A stretch of DNA of 41,818 nucleotides, taken from WHTX01 sp038255145. GTDB taxonomy: Bacteria; Actinomycetota; Acidimicrobiia; Acidimicrobiales; CAIXPF01. Of the stretch, positions 6,603 to 14,943 are shown piece by piece. Made by a program: the position numbers and the translations under genes. Where the stretch lies: positions 1 through 41,818 of the forward strand of contig JBBSLP010000055.1 in the NCBI GenBank assembly GCA_038255145.1, written 5' to 3'. Each line of letters starts with the position of its first letter. The first letter of the stretch is position 1. The notes under the pieces are model-generated. The model ran no database searches. It worked only from the letters and a program-made list of their open reading frames with translations, and was not told the origin of the DNA.

Positions 6603-7919
6603 GTGGTTACCCTGCCGCCCGTGGAGCGAACGGTCGAGGGGCAGGCGGTCGAAGGGCCGGAACAGGAGAAGAGACCGGTCACGGGCCAGGGCATCGCCTG
6701 GTCCATGCGCGCCCTCCGCCATCGTGACTTCGCCATCTTCTGGACCGGCGCCCTGGTGTCCAACAGTGGCAGCTGGCTGCAGAACGTGGCCGTCCCCTAC
6801 GTGTTGTTCCAGCTGACGGGGAGCACGCTGTGGGTGGGCCTGGCCACCTTCGCCCAGTTCCTGCCCGGGGTGCTGTTCGGCCCCCTGGGCGGGGCGCTGG
6901 CCGACCGCTACGACCGCCGCCGGGTGCTGGTGTTGACCCAGTCGCTGCTGGCCGTGGCCTCCCTGATGTTGTGGGCGTCGTGGGCGGCGGGCTTCCGGCG
7001 TCCCGTGCTCATCCTGGCCCTGGTGGCCGTGACCGGGGTGGTGGGCGGGCTCAACATCCCCAGCTGGCAGGCCTACGTCCCCTCGTTGGTGCCCCGGGCC
7101 GACCTGCTGTCCGCGGTCACCCTCAACTCGCTGCAGTTCAACGCGGCCCGGGCCCTGGGCCCCGCCGTGGCCGGCCTCATCCTGGCCGGCTGGGGGGCAG
7201 GGGCGGCCTTCCTGCTCAACGCGTTGTCCTTCATCTTCGTGCTCGCAGCGCTGTTCCTGGTCAAGCGGCGCGACGAGGCCCGCCCCGCCCACGACGGCAC
7301 CGGCGTCATGCGCCAGTTCGTCAGCGCCCTGCGCTACATCCGCACCCAACCCGGCCTCGAGGTCAGCATCCTCGTGGCCTTCCTCGTGGCCGCCCTGGGC
7401 AACCCCGTGGTGCAGTTCACCGTGGTCTACGCCGAGGACGTCTACCACGTCGGCTCGTTGGCCTACGGCCTGCTGGCCGCGGCCATGGGCATCGGCGCGG
7501 CGGTGGCCGCCCCCCTGGTCAGTGGGTGGGATGCGTCGCTGTCGCGGGCCACCATCGTGCGCTACGGCCTGCCCCTCTACGGGCTGTCGTGCGCGGCGTT
7601 CGGGGCCTCGGGCAACTACACCCTGGGCTTCATCGCCCTGGTCGTGTCCGGCGGCGGCTTCCTGGCCGTCATCTCCGCCACCAACACCTCGATGCAGATC
7701 ATCGTGGCCGACGCCGTGCGGGGCCGGGTGTTGGCGGCGCGGGTCATGTCCTTCACCCTGGCCTTCTCGGTGGGCGGGCTCATCCAGGGCAGCCTGGCCG
7801 ACGTCATCGGCGTGCGCCCCACGGTCACCGGCGCCGGCCTGATCCTGGCCGCCCTGGGCATCTGGCTGGCCACCCGCCCCAAGCTCCTGCGCATCGACGA
7901 CCCCCCCGACGAAGGCTGA
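6603..7919 (+). CDS. MFS transporter, EntS/MFS_3-like exporter
   Basis: The ~438-residue protein has about twelve hydrophobic segments. Its N-terminus (LRHRDFAIFWTGALVSNSGSWLQNVAVPYVLFQLTGS) is characteristic of the MFS_3 group that includes the enterobactin exporter. The MFS loop 2-3 motif appears as GGALADRYDRRRVL. It probably exports a small molecule by proton antiport in the cytoplasmic membrane. GTG codons at 6603 and 6621 are both possible starts, and neither has a clear Shine-Dalgarno site. The divergent alkB and the LexA-like box about 40 bp upstream suggest induction during DNA damage, so the cargo may be a DNA-damaging compound; that last point is inference. Confidence 0.85.
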   Translation: MVTLPPVERTVEGQAVEGPEQEKRPVTGQGIAWSMRALRHRDFAIFWTGALVSNSGSWLQNVAVPYVLFQLTGSTLWVGLATFAQFLPGVLFGPLGGALADRYDRRRVLVLTQSLLAVASLMLWASWAAGFRRPVLILALVAVTGVVGGLNIPSWQAYVPSLVPRADLLSAVTLNSLQFNAARALGPAVAGLILAGWGAGAAFLLNALSFIFVLAALFLVKRRDEARPAHDGTGVMRQFVSALRYIRTQPGLEVSILVAFLVAALGNPVVQFTVVYAEDVYHVGSLAYGLLAAAMGIGAAVAAPLVSGWDASLSRATIVRYGLPLYGLSCAAFGASGNYTLGFIALVVSGGGFLAVISATNTSMQIIVADAVRGRVLAARVMSFTLAFSVGGLIQGSLADVIGVRPTVTGAGLILAALGIWLATRPKLLRIDDPPDEG

Positions 7920-8043
7920 GCCCGACCGGGCCCGACGGGGACATCTTCGGGCCCAGCACCGTTCGGGCGAATCGACAGCGAATCGCTCTACCGGCCAGAA
8001 AGAACACCTAGCTTCCGAAAGGCCAGCTCAGCCACCCAAGGGG

Positions 8044-8463
8044 TCAATCGGCAGTCCCAGCTGGGACGATCCACCGGTGCGCCTGGCCGGTCAGCGCAGC
8101 GACGGTCTCGAAATCGGCGTCGTAGTGCAAAACGCTCAATCCCCGGCTCTCGGCGGAGGCGGCCACGAGTCCATCGACCAGTGACAGCGTCCGGTGCTGC
8201 CCGCGCTCGGCCAGCAGGCGCTGTACCTCCAACGCTCGACGATGGTCACCATCGGTGACCGGCACGCAGTCGAAGGCCTCTAGGCGTTCGAGAAGTGCCC
8301 CGTGGTCCGCGAGGTTGCGGGCGCTGTAACCGAGCTCGAAGATCACCGGGCGACACACGGCGACCTGGCCTTGGGCGATCAGCGGTCCGACTGCGGCCAC
8401 TACTGCCGGCTTGGTGAACCGAGCGAACGCGCTCGTGTCGGCAAGGTAGATGGCGCGAGCCAT
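8044..8463 (-). CDS. vapC: VapC-type PIN-domain ribonuclease toxin
   Basis: The 139-residue PIN protein has the full acidic tetrad: D9 (YLADTSAFARF), E43 (VIFELGYSA), D97 (LSLVDGLVAA) and D115 (LHYDADFE). Such toxins cleave specific tRNAs or rRNA when free of antitoxin. It starts at the base next to the stop of the vapB-like gene, with no gap, and is co-transcribed with it. The intact catalytic set contrasts with the less canonical PIN protein at 2117. The convergent MFS gene ends 124 bp away. Confidence 0.9.
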   Translation of the reverse strand: MARAIYLADTSAFARFTKPAVVAAVGPLIAQGQVAVCRPVIFELGYSARNLADHGALLERLEAFDCVPVTDGDHRRALEVQRLLAERGQHRTLSLVDGLVAASAESRGLSVLHYDADFETVAALTGQAHRWIVPAGTAD

Positions 8464-8670
8464 CTAGTCCCCGCCTCCCCACGCCTCTTGCGTCGCGCCG
8501 AAGTCGAAGCGGCCCGGTTCACCCAGCAATGCCACCAGCTCGAGACGTCGCTTGGCGTTGACCACCTCGAGCAGGGAGGCGTGGATGGTGTCCCGCAGCG
8601 TCGATGTGCCGAGGATGGCCGCCGCCTGCTCGGCGACATCTCGATCGACCTCAACAGATGTCTTCGTCAT
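8464..8670 (-). CDS. vapB: VapB-type antitoxin
   Basis: The 68-residue protein begins MTKTSVEVDRDVAEQAAAILGTSTLRDTIHASLLEVV, a ribbon-helix-helix DNA-binding N-terminus as in VapB family members. It ends with a toxin-binding tail (GRFDFGATQEAWGGGD). The ATG at 8670 was preferred to an ATG at 8694 because the ribbon strand begins there. A -10 candidate TATCCT (8682-8677) is six bases upstream, so the mRNA may be leaderless. It neutralises the toxin encoded immediately downstream and probably autoregulates. Confidence 0.85.
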   Translation of the reverse strand: MTKTSVEVDRDVAEQAAAILGTSTLRDTIHASLLEVVNAKRRLELVALLGEPGRFDFGATQEAWGGGD

Positions 8671-8764
8671 GCCTTGAGGATATCCAGAAAACACACCCGG
8701 CGGTCCCGCTGCTGTGTGCAGGGTCGGGCCGGCGCTTCCGCAAGGAGCCGGTCTCGACCCAGGC

Positions 8765-10039
8765 TCAGCGGGCCGAGGGGGGTACGGGGACGTTGAACAC
8801 CCGGGCCGCGTTGAGGCCGAGGATCTTGGCCCGGGACTCGTCGGACAGGTCGCCCATGGTGCGCTCGACGGCCTCGGCCGAGTGGGGCCACGACCCCTCG
8901 TGGTGGGGGTAGTCGTTGGCCCACATGACGTTGTCCTGCAGGTTGAAGCGCTCGACGTCGGCCAGGCCGGCGTGGTCCTCCTGGAACGTGGCGAAGCAGT
9001 TGCGGCGGAAGTAGGACGACGGCGGCTCGGGGATCACCGGGCGCACCCAGAAGTGGTGGGCCTTGTAGGCGTAGTCCATGGTCTCCAGCAGCCAGGGCAG
9101 GAAGCCGATCCCGCTCTCGACCAGGCCGGCCTTGACCTTGGGGTGGCGCTCGAACACGCCCGAGGTGATCATCTGCACCAGGGGCTCGAGCGTCGTCTCC
9201 ATGGAGTGGCAGACGTAGTTGATGATGGCCCCGCCGTTGCCGCCCACGGCCCGGGGGTCACGCCCCGTGGACACGTGGAAGGTGATGGGGATGTCCGTCT
9301 CGGCCACCAACGACCACATGGACTCGAAGCTGGGGTCGTTGTACTGGAGCTTGCCGTACTCGTTGACCCCGTAGACGGGGGTGTTGCCGAAGCAGTAGCC
9401 CGAGAAGCCGTTCTCGGCCGCCCAGGTGATCTCGTCCATGGCCCCCTGCTGGTCCCCGGCGGCGATCAGCGCCATGGGCCGGCAGCGGTCCCACTCCGGG
9501 GCGAAGAAGTCCTTGGCCCAGCGGTTCCAGGCCCGGCACATGGCCATGCCGAACACGGGATCGGGTGTGGCCCAGCACAACAGGCCCTGGTTGGGGAAGA
9601 TCAGCTCGACGTCGACGCCGTCGAGGGCCTGGTCACGCACCCGCTGCTCGACGGTGCGGGCGGCGGCGTTGCGCAGCAGGTCCTCGTCCTCCATGCGCTG
9701 GGCGGCGTGGCGGTCGTGCTCCTTGCGCTCGAAGGACTGCTGCGCCTGCACGGTCTTGGTCTTCTTGCCCGGCTTGACCAGCTGGGGGCGGTTGCCCTCG
9801 GTGATCATGTACTGGGCGCCGTCCGCATCGGTCTCCATGTGGGGGATGCGGGGCAGGTACTCGGGCTCGATGTAGGCCGAGAGGTGGTCGCGCGTCTCCG
9901 TGGCGTGGCAGTCCGACGACACCATGAAGTACTTGTTCGGGTCGTCGGGCCGGGCCGTGCGGGTCCAGCCCGCATGGCCCGGGGTCTCGAGCCGCCAGGC
10001 GTTCTTCGAGCCGCTCGGCGCGGGTTCGGTCACGGTCAC
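8765..10039 (-). CDS. Amidohydrolase family (Amidohydro_2, TIM-barrel metal hydrolase)
   Basis: This ~424-residue protein has the features of the ACMSD-like amidohydrolase group: SSDCHATE near the N-terminus in place of the usual HxH, VDVELIFPNQGL, PITFHVSTG, FERHPKVKAGLVESGIGFLPWLLETMDY, and the terminal VMWANDYPHHEGSWPHS with a conserved Asp. These enzymes decarboxylate or hydrolyse cyclic and aromatic acids. The first motif DCH instead of HxH means one metal ligand differs. The GTG at 10039 was chosen because AAGGGGGA precedes it at good spacing; an ATG at 10066 is in frame. The SDR lies upstream on the same strand, so both may act in one catabolic route. Confidence 0.85.
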   Translation of the reverse strand: MTVTEPAPSGSKNAWRLETPGHAGWTRTARPDDPNKYFMVSSDCHATETRDHLSAYIEPEYLPRIPHMETDADGAQYMITEGNRPQLVKPGKKTKTVQAQQSFERKEHDRHAAQRMEDEDLLRNAAARTVEQRVRDQALDGVDVELIFPNQGLLCWATPDPVFGMAMCRAWNRWAKDFFAPEWDRCRPMALIAAGDQQGAMDEITWAAENGFSGYCFGNTPVYGVNEYGKLQYNDPSFESMWSLVAETDIPITFHVSTGRDPRAVGGNGGAIINYVCHSMETTLEPLVQMITSGVFERHPKVKAGLVESGIGFLPWLLETMDYAYKAHHFWVRPVIPEPPSSYFRRNCFATFQEDHAGLADVERFNLQDNVMWANDYPHHEGSWPHSAEAVERTMGDLSDESRAKILGLNAARVFNVPVPPSAR

Positions 10040-10115
10040 GTCAGGTCCCCCTTGGGTGATGAGCACGGTTCACGTACATGACGACCCCGTCAACCTAGCG
10101 CCGGCCGACGACGCG

Positions 10116-10160
10116 GTCCGCAGCGGGACCGTCCGCAGCGGGGCGGTGCTCAGCGGGGCG
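10116..10160 (-). repeat. Three tandem 15-bp repeats covering the SDR stop codon
   Basis: Units GTCCGCAGCGGGACC (10116-10130), GTCCGCAGCGGGGCG (10131-10145) and GTGCTCAGCGGGGCG (10146-10160) are head to tail. The last contains the SDR stop (10150-10152). The remaining gap to 10039 shows no gene. Confidence 0.7.
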
Positions 10161-11022
10161 GGCGCTGGCGCACGACGTTGCCCTCGCCGGTGGTGCCCCG
10201 GTTGACGCCCACGAAGCCGGCGGGCGGAGCGCCGGGCACGCCCAGGGCCAGGGCGGGACCGGCCGCGGTCTGCCCACCGTCGACGACCAGGGCCTCCCCG
10301 GTGACGAAGGTCGAGTCCTCCGAGGCCAGGAAGAGGGCGGCGCCGGCGATGTTCTCGGGCATGCCGATGTCGGGCCAGGGCTGGAAGGTGGCCAGGTGGG
10401 CCGTGCCCTTGACCACCTTGCCCTGGTGCACGAGGGGGGTGAGGATCCCGCCCGGGCAGATGGCGTTGACGCGGATGCGGTGGGGGGCGAGCTCGAAGGA
10501 GGCGGCCCGGGTCAGGTTGACCACCGCGGCCTTGGCCGCCGAGTAGCACAGCGGACCGCCGCCCCCGGTGAGACCGGCGACCGAGGCGGTGTTGATGATG
10601 GAACCGCCCCAGCCCTGGGACTTCATCTGCCGGGCCCCGTACTTCATGCCCAGGAACACGCCCCGGACGAGGACGGCGAACGTGTAGTCCCAGTCCTCCA
10701 CGGTCAGGTCGGTGATCTCGCCGAAGGCCCCGCCCACCCCGGCGTTGTTGAACACGATGTCGAGCTGGCCGAACTCGCTGTGGGCCACGGCGATGGCCGC
10801 GGCCACCGAGTCCTCGTCGGACACGTCGGTGCGGGCGAAGCGGGTGGCGTCGGCGTGGCCCGCCCCCTTGGCCTCGGCCAGGTAGTCGTCCCCCGAGGCC
10901 TCGTTGAGGTCGGCCACCACCACCCTGGCCCCTTCACCGAGGAAGCGCAGCGCCGTGGCCCGCCCCATCCCCGAGGCCCCACCGGTGATGAAGGCCACCC
11001 GCCCTTCGAGCCGTCCTGCCAT
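10150..11022 (-). CDS. SDR-family NAD(P)-dependent oxidoreductase
   Basis: The 290-residue classical SDR has the coenzyme motif TGGASGMG (about residues 13-20), an Asp after strand 2 (VVADLN) that favours NAD(H), and FNNAG (about 91-95). The catalytic Ser lies in NTASVAG and the catalytic pair is CYSAAK (YxxxK). The C-terminal 30 residues extend past the usual VDGG end and are Gly/Ala-rich. It should oxidise a secondary alcohol or reduce a ketone. The stop codon sits inside a 15-bp tandem repeat, which may explain the unusual Arg/Pro tail. It is upstream of the amidohydrolase in the same direction. Confidence 0.9.
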   Translation of the reverse strand: MAGRLEGRVAFITGGASGMGRATALRFLGEGARVVVADLNEASGDDYLAEAKGAGHADATRFARTDVSDEDSVAAAIAVAHSEFGQLDIVFNNAGVGGAFGEITDLTVEDWDYTFAVLVRGVFLGMKYGARQMKSQGWGGSIINTASVAGLTGGGGPLCYSAAKAAVVNLTRAASFELAPHRIRVNAICPGGILTPLVHQGKVVKGTAHLATFQPWPDIGMPENIAGAALFLASEDSTFVTGEALVVDGGQTAAGPALALGVPGAPPAGFVGVNRGTTGEGNVVRQRPPR

Positions 11023-11109
11023 TGAGAAGCCCTCCCCCGAAGCGGCCCCGCGGTCCTCCGACGGGGCAGGACCGGGACCGTAGCCCGACGGCCAGCGGCA
11101 GACGAGTGC

Positions 11110-12999
11110 TCAGTGACCGACGAGGGCGAGGGGCCCGCCCTCGGCCACCAGCTCGCTGGCGGCACGGCGGGCACCGAGGAGCACGGTGACCTGGTCGGCG
11201 GGCAGGGGTCGGGCGAAGAGGAAGCCCTGGGCGTGGTGGCAACGCAGCTGGAGCAGGGCGACCCGCTCCTCCTCACGCTCGACCCCCTCGGCCACCACCT
11301 GGAGGGACAACGTCTCCCCGATGCGCACCACCGCTTGGGCCAGGCCCGCTTCGGGGCGTTCGGGATCGAGGCTGGCGACGAAGGTCCGGTCGATCTTGAT
11401 GATGTCCACGGGCAGGTGTCGGAGGTAGCTGAGCGACGAGTAGCCGGTACCGAAGTCGTCGACGGCCACCCGCACGCCGTGGCTGCGCAGCTCGGCCAGC
11501 TTGGCCACCGACCCGGACATGTCCGGGACGAGCACGCTCTCCGTGATCTCCAGCACCAGGCCGTGGGCGTCGAAGCCGCTGCCGTGCAGGGCACCGAGCA
11601 CGTCGGTGACGAAGTCGGGACCGGCCAGGTGGCGGGCCGACACGTTCACGGCCATGGTCAGCTCGGCCAGGGCGAGCTCCTCCTGCCAGGCCCTGCCCTG
11701 GTGACAGGCCCGGTCCAGCACGAAGCGGCCGATCTCACAGATGACGTCGCTGCGCTCGGCCACAGGGATGAACTCGGCGGGGGCGAGCAGGCCCCGGGTC
11801 GGGTGCTGCCAGCGCACGAGGGCCTCGACGCCCGAGATGCGCTCGGAGTCGAGCACCACCGTGGGCTGGTAGTGCAGCACGAGTTGGCCCCGGGGCACGG
11901 CGTGGGCCAGGTCGACCTCGAGCGCGGCCCGCTGGCGGGCTTCGTCGCCCATCTGGCTGTCGAAGCTGACCAGGCGGTTGCGGCCCTGGGCCTTGGCCAG
12001 GTACATGGCCAGATCGGCGTTGCGCAGCATGTCCGTGGTGTCCTCGACCCCGGGACCCGCACTGGACAGACCCACGCTGGCCCCGACGTGCACGGTGACG
12101 CCGTCGACGTCGATGGGGGCGGCCAGGTCGGCCACCAGTCGGTGCCCTATGGCTACGGCCCGTTCGGGGGAGACGCCCGGCAGCACCAGGGCGAACTCGT
12201 CACCACCGAGGCGGGCCACGGTGTCCCCCAGACGGGCGACGGCGCGGATGCGGTGGGCCACGGCCACGAGCAGGGTGTCCCCCGCGGCGTGACCCCGCCG
12301 GTCGTTGACGGCCTTGAAGCCGTCGAGGTCGATGAGCAGGACGTTGCAGGCGGCACCGTCGCGCTGCCACCGCTGCATGGCCGTGTCCAGGCGACGAAGC
12401 AACAGGGACCGGTTGTCCAGACCGGTGAGGGGGTCCTTGAGGGCGATGGTCTCGTTCAGGCTCCACGACGCCAGGGGCGCCAGGCTGGCGGCGGCGAGGA
12501 AGCCGCCGTGGATCAGGGCCCACAGCCAGGGGTTCTGCTGCGCCGCGCCGTGGTTGTAGACGGCGTTGGGGGCGAGGACGCCCACCACCCCGTGCTCGAG
12601 GACGGTGAAGGCGATGCCCACGAGGAAGGGCACCCAGTCCTGGTAGAGGGTGACCAGGCCGACGATGACGAAGAAGTGGAAGTGGGCCTCGATGGCGCCG
12701 TGGGACAGGTGGACGAGCACCGCCGCGGCGGCGAACAGCCCCAGGCTGGTCACCGCGGCCCGCGTCGAGCGCCGCAGGCCGCCCCAGGAAGCGAGCAGGG
12801 CACAGCCCAGCAGTGGGGACACGTCGATGGCGGCGTGGGGCAGACCGACACCCATGATCACGCCGAAGACGAAGAGCACGGGGATGTGCAGCCACAGAAC
12901 GCCGGTGAGGAAGCGGTGGCGTCGGCGCCAGATCTCGGCGGGTAGGACCCCTCCGATCGGCACCACCTCGTGCCACCACAAGGTGATGCGGTCGACCAT
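11110..12999 (-). CDS. Membrane-anchored GGDEF-EAL cyclic-di-GMP protein
   Basis: The ~629-residue protein starts with about five to six membrane helices (residues ~25-185), including an AHFHFFVIVGLVTLYQDW stretch seen in other membrane signalling proteins. The diguanylate cyclase domain follows, with DPLTGLDNR and an intact LGGDEF (about residues 264-269). The phosphodiesterase domain has an intact EAL (GVEALVRW, about 392) with NVSAR, EITES, DDFGTGYSSL, KIDRTF and VAEGVE. All catalytic motifs look intact, so it may make or degrade c-di-GMP, with one domain dominant in vivo. The ATG at 12999 was chosen; a TTG at 13038 is also in frame. It is monocistronic in appearance. Confidence 0.9.
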   Translation of the reverse strand: MVDRITLWWHEVVPIGGVLPAEIWRRRHRFLTGVLWLHIPVLFVFGVIMGVGLPHAAIDVSPLLGCALLASWGGLRRSTRAAVTSLGLFAAAAVLVHLSHGAIEAHFHFFVIVGLVTLYQDWVPFLVGIAFTVLEHGVVGVLAPNAVYNHGAAQQNPWLWALIHGGFLAAASLAPLASWSLNETIALKDPLTGLDNRSLLLRRLDTAMQRWQRDGAACNVLLIDLDGFKAVNDRRGHAAGDTLLVAVAHRIRAVARLGDTVARLGGDEFALVLPGVSPERAVAIGHRLVADLAAPIDVDGVTVHVGASVGLSSAGPGVEDTTDMLRNADLAMYLAKAQGRNRLVSFDSQMGDEARQRAALEVDLAHAVPRGQLVLHYQPTVVLDSERISGVEALVRWQHPTRGLLAPAEFIPVAERSDVICEIGRFVLDRACHQGRAWQEELALAELTMAVNVSARHLAGPDFVTDVLGALHGSGFDAHGLVLEITESVLVPDMSGSVAKLAELRSHGVRVAVDDFGTGYSSLSYLRHLPVDIIKIDRTFVASLDPERPEAGLAQAVVRIGETLSLQVVAEGVEREEERVALLQLRCHHAQGFLFARPLPADQVTVLLGARRAASELVAEGGPLALVGH

Positions 13000-13084
13000 G
13001 CCTGTGACATCGTCGCCCTGGCCCGCGCCATTGAGCAACCGCGACGGTGATGCCCCTCGATTGGTGACCCCACCATCGCACGTG

Positions 13085-13105
13085 GATCAACTGGTCCAGC
13101 TGATC
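13085..13105 (-). terminator. Hairpin after the LLM oxidoreductase
   Basis: GATCAACTG (13085-13093) pairs with CAGCTGATC (13097-13105) with one mismatch and a 3-base loop. It lies just past the minus-strand LLM stop at 13128 and before the GGDEF-EAL gene. Confidence 0.4.
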
Positions 13106-13127
13106 GGGCGGGCGGCCCAGCCGCGGG

Positions 13128-13979
13128 TCAGACCAGGGTGGCGTGCTCGTCGATGTAGCCCAGCCAGGCATCGACGTCGTCGCCGCGCGGCACGAGCACG
13201 AGCCGGTGCACGCCCAGCTCGGCGTAGGCGTCGACCGTGGCCGCGTCCATGCGACCCCGCGGCGTGATGGTGATCTCCAGCTCGCCCAGCCACTCGGGCC
13301 GCTCGTAGCGCTCCGCTGCCGCCTTCAGGCCCTCGATGGCCTTGGCCGTCCCCGCCACGTCGAGGGCGTAGCCGTACCAGCCCTGGGAGTGGGTGACGGC
13401 CTTGCGGAACGAGGGCTTGGAGTTGCCGCCCATGATCACGGGGGGCCCACCGGGCTGCACGGGACGGGGGTTGGCCACCACGCCGGAGAAGTCCACGTAG
13501 GTGCCCGAGTACGAGGGCGGCTGGCCGGCGGGGGTCTCGGACCAGATGGCCCGCATGGCCTCGATGTACTCGATGGTGCGGGTGCCGCGGTCCTCGAGGG
13601 GGACGCCGATGGCGTCGAACTCGGGCTTGAGGTAGCCCACGCCCACGCCGAACAGCAGCCGGCCGCCCGACAGCACGTCGACCGAGGCCAGCTCCTTGGC
13701 CAGGACCAGGGGGTTGCGCTGGGGCAGGATGATGATGCCCGTGCCCAGCAGGATGGTCGAGGTGTGGGCGGCGGCGAAGGTCAGGGCCACGGCGGGGTCG
13801 AGCATGCGGCCCTCGGGCGCCACGGGGGCGGGCGGGGCCTGGGGGTCGGGCAGCACCACGTGCTCGCCGGTCCACAGCGAGTCGTAGCCGGCGTCCTCGG
13901 CCGCCTTGGCCACCTTCACCAGGTTCTCCGGCTCGCTGCACACGAAGTTGTTGATGTTGAACAGCCCGATGGCGACCAT
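13128..13979 (-). CDS. LLM-class F420-dependent oxidoreductase
   Basis: The 283-residue luciferase-like TIM barrel has SLWTGEHVVLP (the S/W-EH motif), LGTGIIILPQRNPLVLAKELASVDVLSGGRLLFGVGVGY and a GGNSKPSF segment. These match the F420-dependent LLM family common in actinobacteria (TIGR03619-type). The cofactor is inferred as F420 from the family. The ATG at 13979 was chosen because the barrel begins there (MVAIGLFNINN); the upstream frame is Arg-rich shadow. It is divergent from the SCO6745-family gene with 61 bp between, so the two probably share a regulatory region. Confidence 0.88.
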   Translation of the reverse strand: MVAIGLFNINNFVCSEPENLVKVAKAAEDAGYDSLWTGEHVVLPDPQAPPAPVAPEGRMLDPAVALTFAAAHTSTILLGTGIIILPQRNPLVLAKELASVDVLSGGRLLFGVGVGYLKPEFDAIGVPLEDRGTRTIEYIEAMRAIWSETPAGQPPSYSGTYVDFSGVVANPRPVQPGGPPVIMGGNSKPSFRKAVTHSQGWYGYALDVAGTAKAIEGLKAAAERYERPEWLGELEITITPRGRMDAATVDAYAELGVHRLVLVPRGDDVDAWLGYIDEHATLV

Positions 13980-14040
13980 GGGACCGGACCGTAGTGGGGC
14001 TCCACCCGGGCCGCACGTGGCGGAGGGTAGCGTCCCGGAC

Positions 14041-14943
14041 GTGCCCCTACCCGAACCCGAGATCCGCCGCCGCGCCCGCCTCCTGCGCGACGTGGTCGAG
14101 CCGGTCGCCGCCAACATCTACTTCGCCCCCGAGGCCCGTGCCCTCTACGCCGAGCTGGGCCTGCCCGAGTTCGGGCCCGCCTACTTCGCCAGCCGGGGCG
14201 GGTGCCTGGGCCAGGCTCCCGGCGAGGTCATCGCCGCCTCCTTCGGGGTGTTCGACCCCGCCTTCGTCACCACCTGCGTGGACGAGGCCTGGTCCAAGAC
14301 CGATGTGGCCACCCTGCTGGCCGCCCGCGAGGCCGGGGCCGTCGCCTCCCTGCAGCGCATCCTGGGCGCCGAGCCCGACGGGCTGGCCCGGGCCACCGAG
14401 TTGCTGGCCCGGGCCGCGGCCGCCGCTCCTGCCGGGGAAGGCCGGGCCCTGTACTCGGGGCTGTGCTCGTTGGGCTTCCCCGGCACCCCGTTCGGGGACC
14501 TGTGGCGGGCGGCGGACCTGGTGCGCGAGCACCGGGGTGACTCCCACATCATCGCCTGGGTCAGCCATGGCCTCGACCCCATCCAGGCCAACGTCAGCAC
14601 CGAGCTGTGGTGGCGGATGCCCCACCGCTCCTACGTCCGCACCCGCAGCTGGTCCGAGGCCCAGATCGACGCCTCGGTGCAGGACCTGGTCGACCGGGGG
14701 CTGATCACCGTCGACGGGGGGGATGGTGACGGTGACGGTGGCAAGGAGGTCGCCGCCTTCACCGCCGCCGGTGAAGCCCTGCGAGGCGACATCGAGCTGT
14801 GCACCGACCGCCAGGAGCGCCCCATCATCGAGGCGCTCGGCGACGACATCGATGAGCTGCTGGCCATCCTCGGGCCGTGGACCGAGGCCATCGTGGCCGT
14901 CCGTGGCTACCCCCGCGATCCCCGTACGGTGACCCGCCCGTGA
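14041..14943 (+). CDS. SCO6745-family protein (SalK-like), helical, unknown function
   Basis: The 300-residue protein starts RRRARLLRDVVEPVAANIYFAPEARALYAELGL. It contains FASRGGCLGQAPGEVIAASFGVFDP, the pattern of the SCO6745/SalK family found almost only in actinobacteria. Members have a predicted helical N-terminal domain and a winged-helix-like C-terminal part (SEAQIDASVQDLVDRGLI). No enzymatic activity is established to my knowledge. The GTG at 14041 follows GGAGGG at 14022-14027. The stop overlaps the GTG of the following LLM gene by four bases (GTGA), so the two are coupled and likely act together on one substrate. Confidence 0.8.
   Translation: MPLPEPEIRRRARLLRDVVEPVAANIYFAPEARALYAELGLPEFGPAYFASRGGCLGQAPGEVIAASFGVFDPAFVTTCVDEAWSKTDVATLLAAREAGAVASLQRILGAEPDGLARATELLARAAAAAPAGEGRALYSGLCSLGFPGTPFGDLWRAADLVREHRGDSHIIAWVSHGLDPIQANVSTELWWRMPHRSYVRTRSWSEAQIDASVQDLVDRGLITVDGGDGDGDGGKEVAAFTAAGEALRGDIELCTDRQERPIIEALGDDIDELLAILGPWTEAIVAVRGYPRDPRTVTRP

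Noticed and set aside
8714..10081. Plus-strand open frame over the amidohydrolase
   Set aside because: Valine/Gly/His shadow composition and no domain; the amidohydrolase on the other strand has clear motifs.
11113..12945. 610-codon plus-strand open frame over the GGDEF-EAL gene
   Set aside because: Shadow of the minus-strand gene, which has intact GGDEF and EAL motifs.
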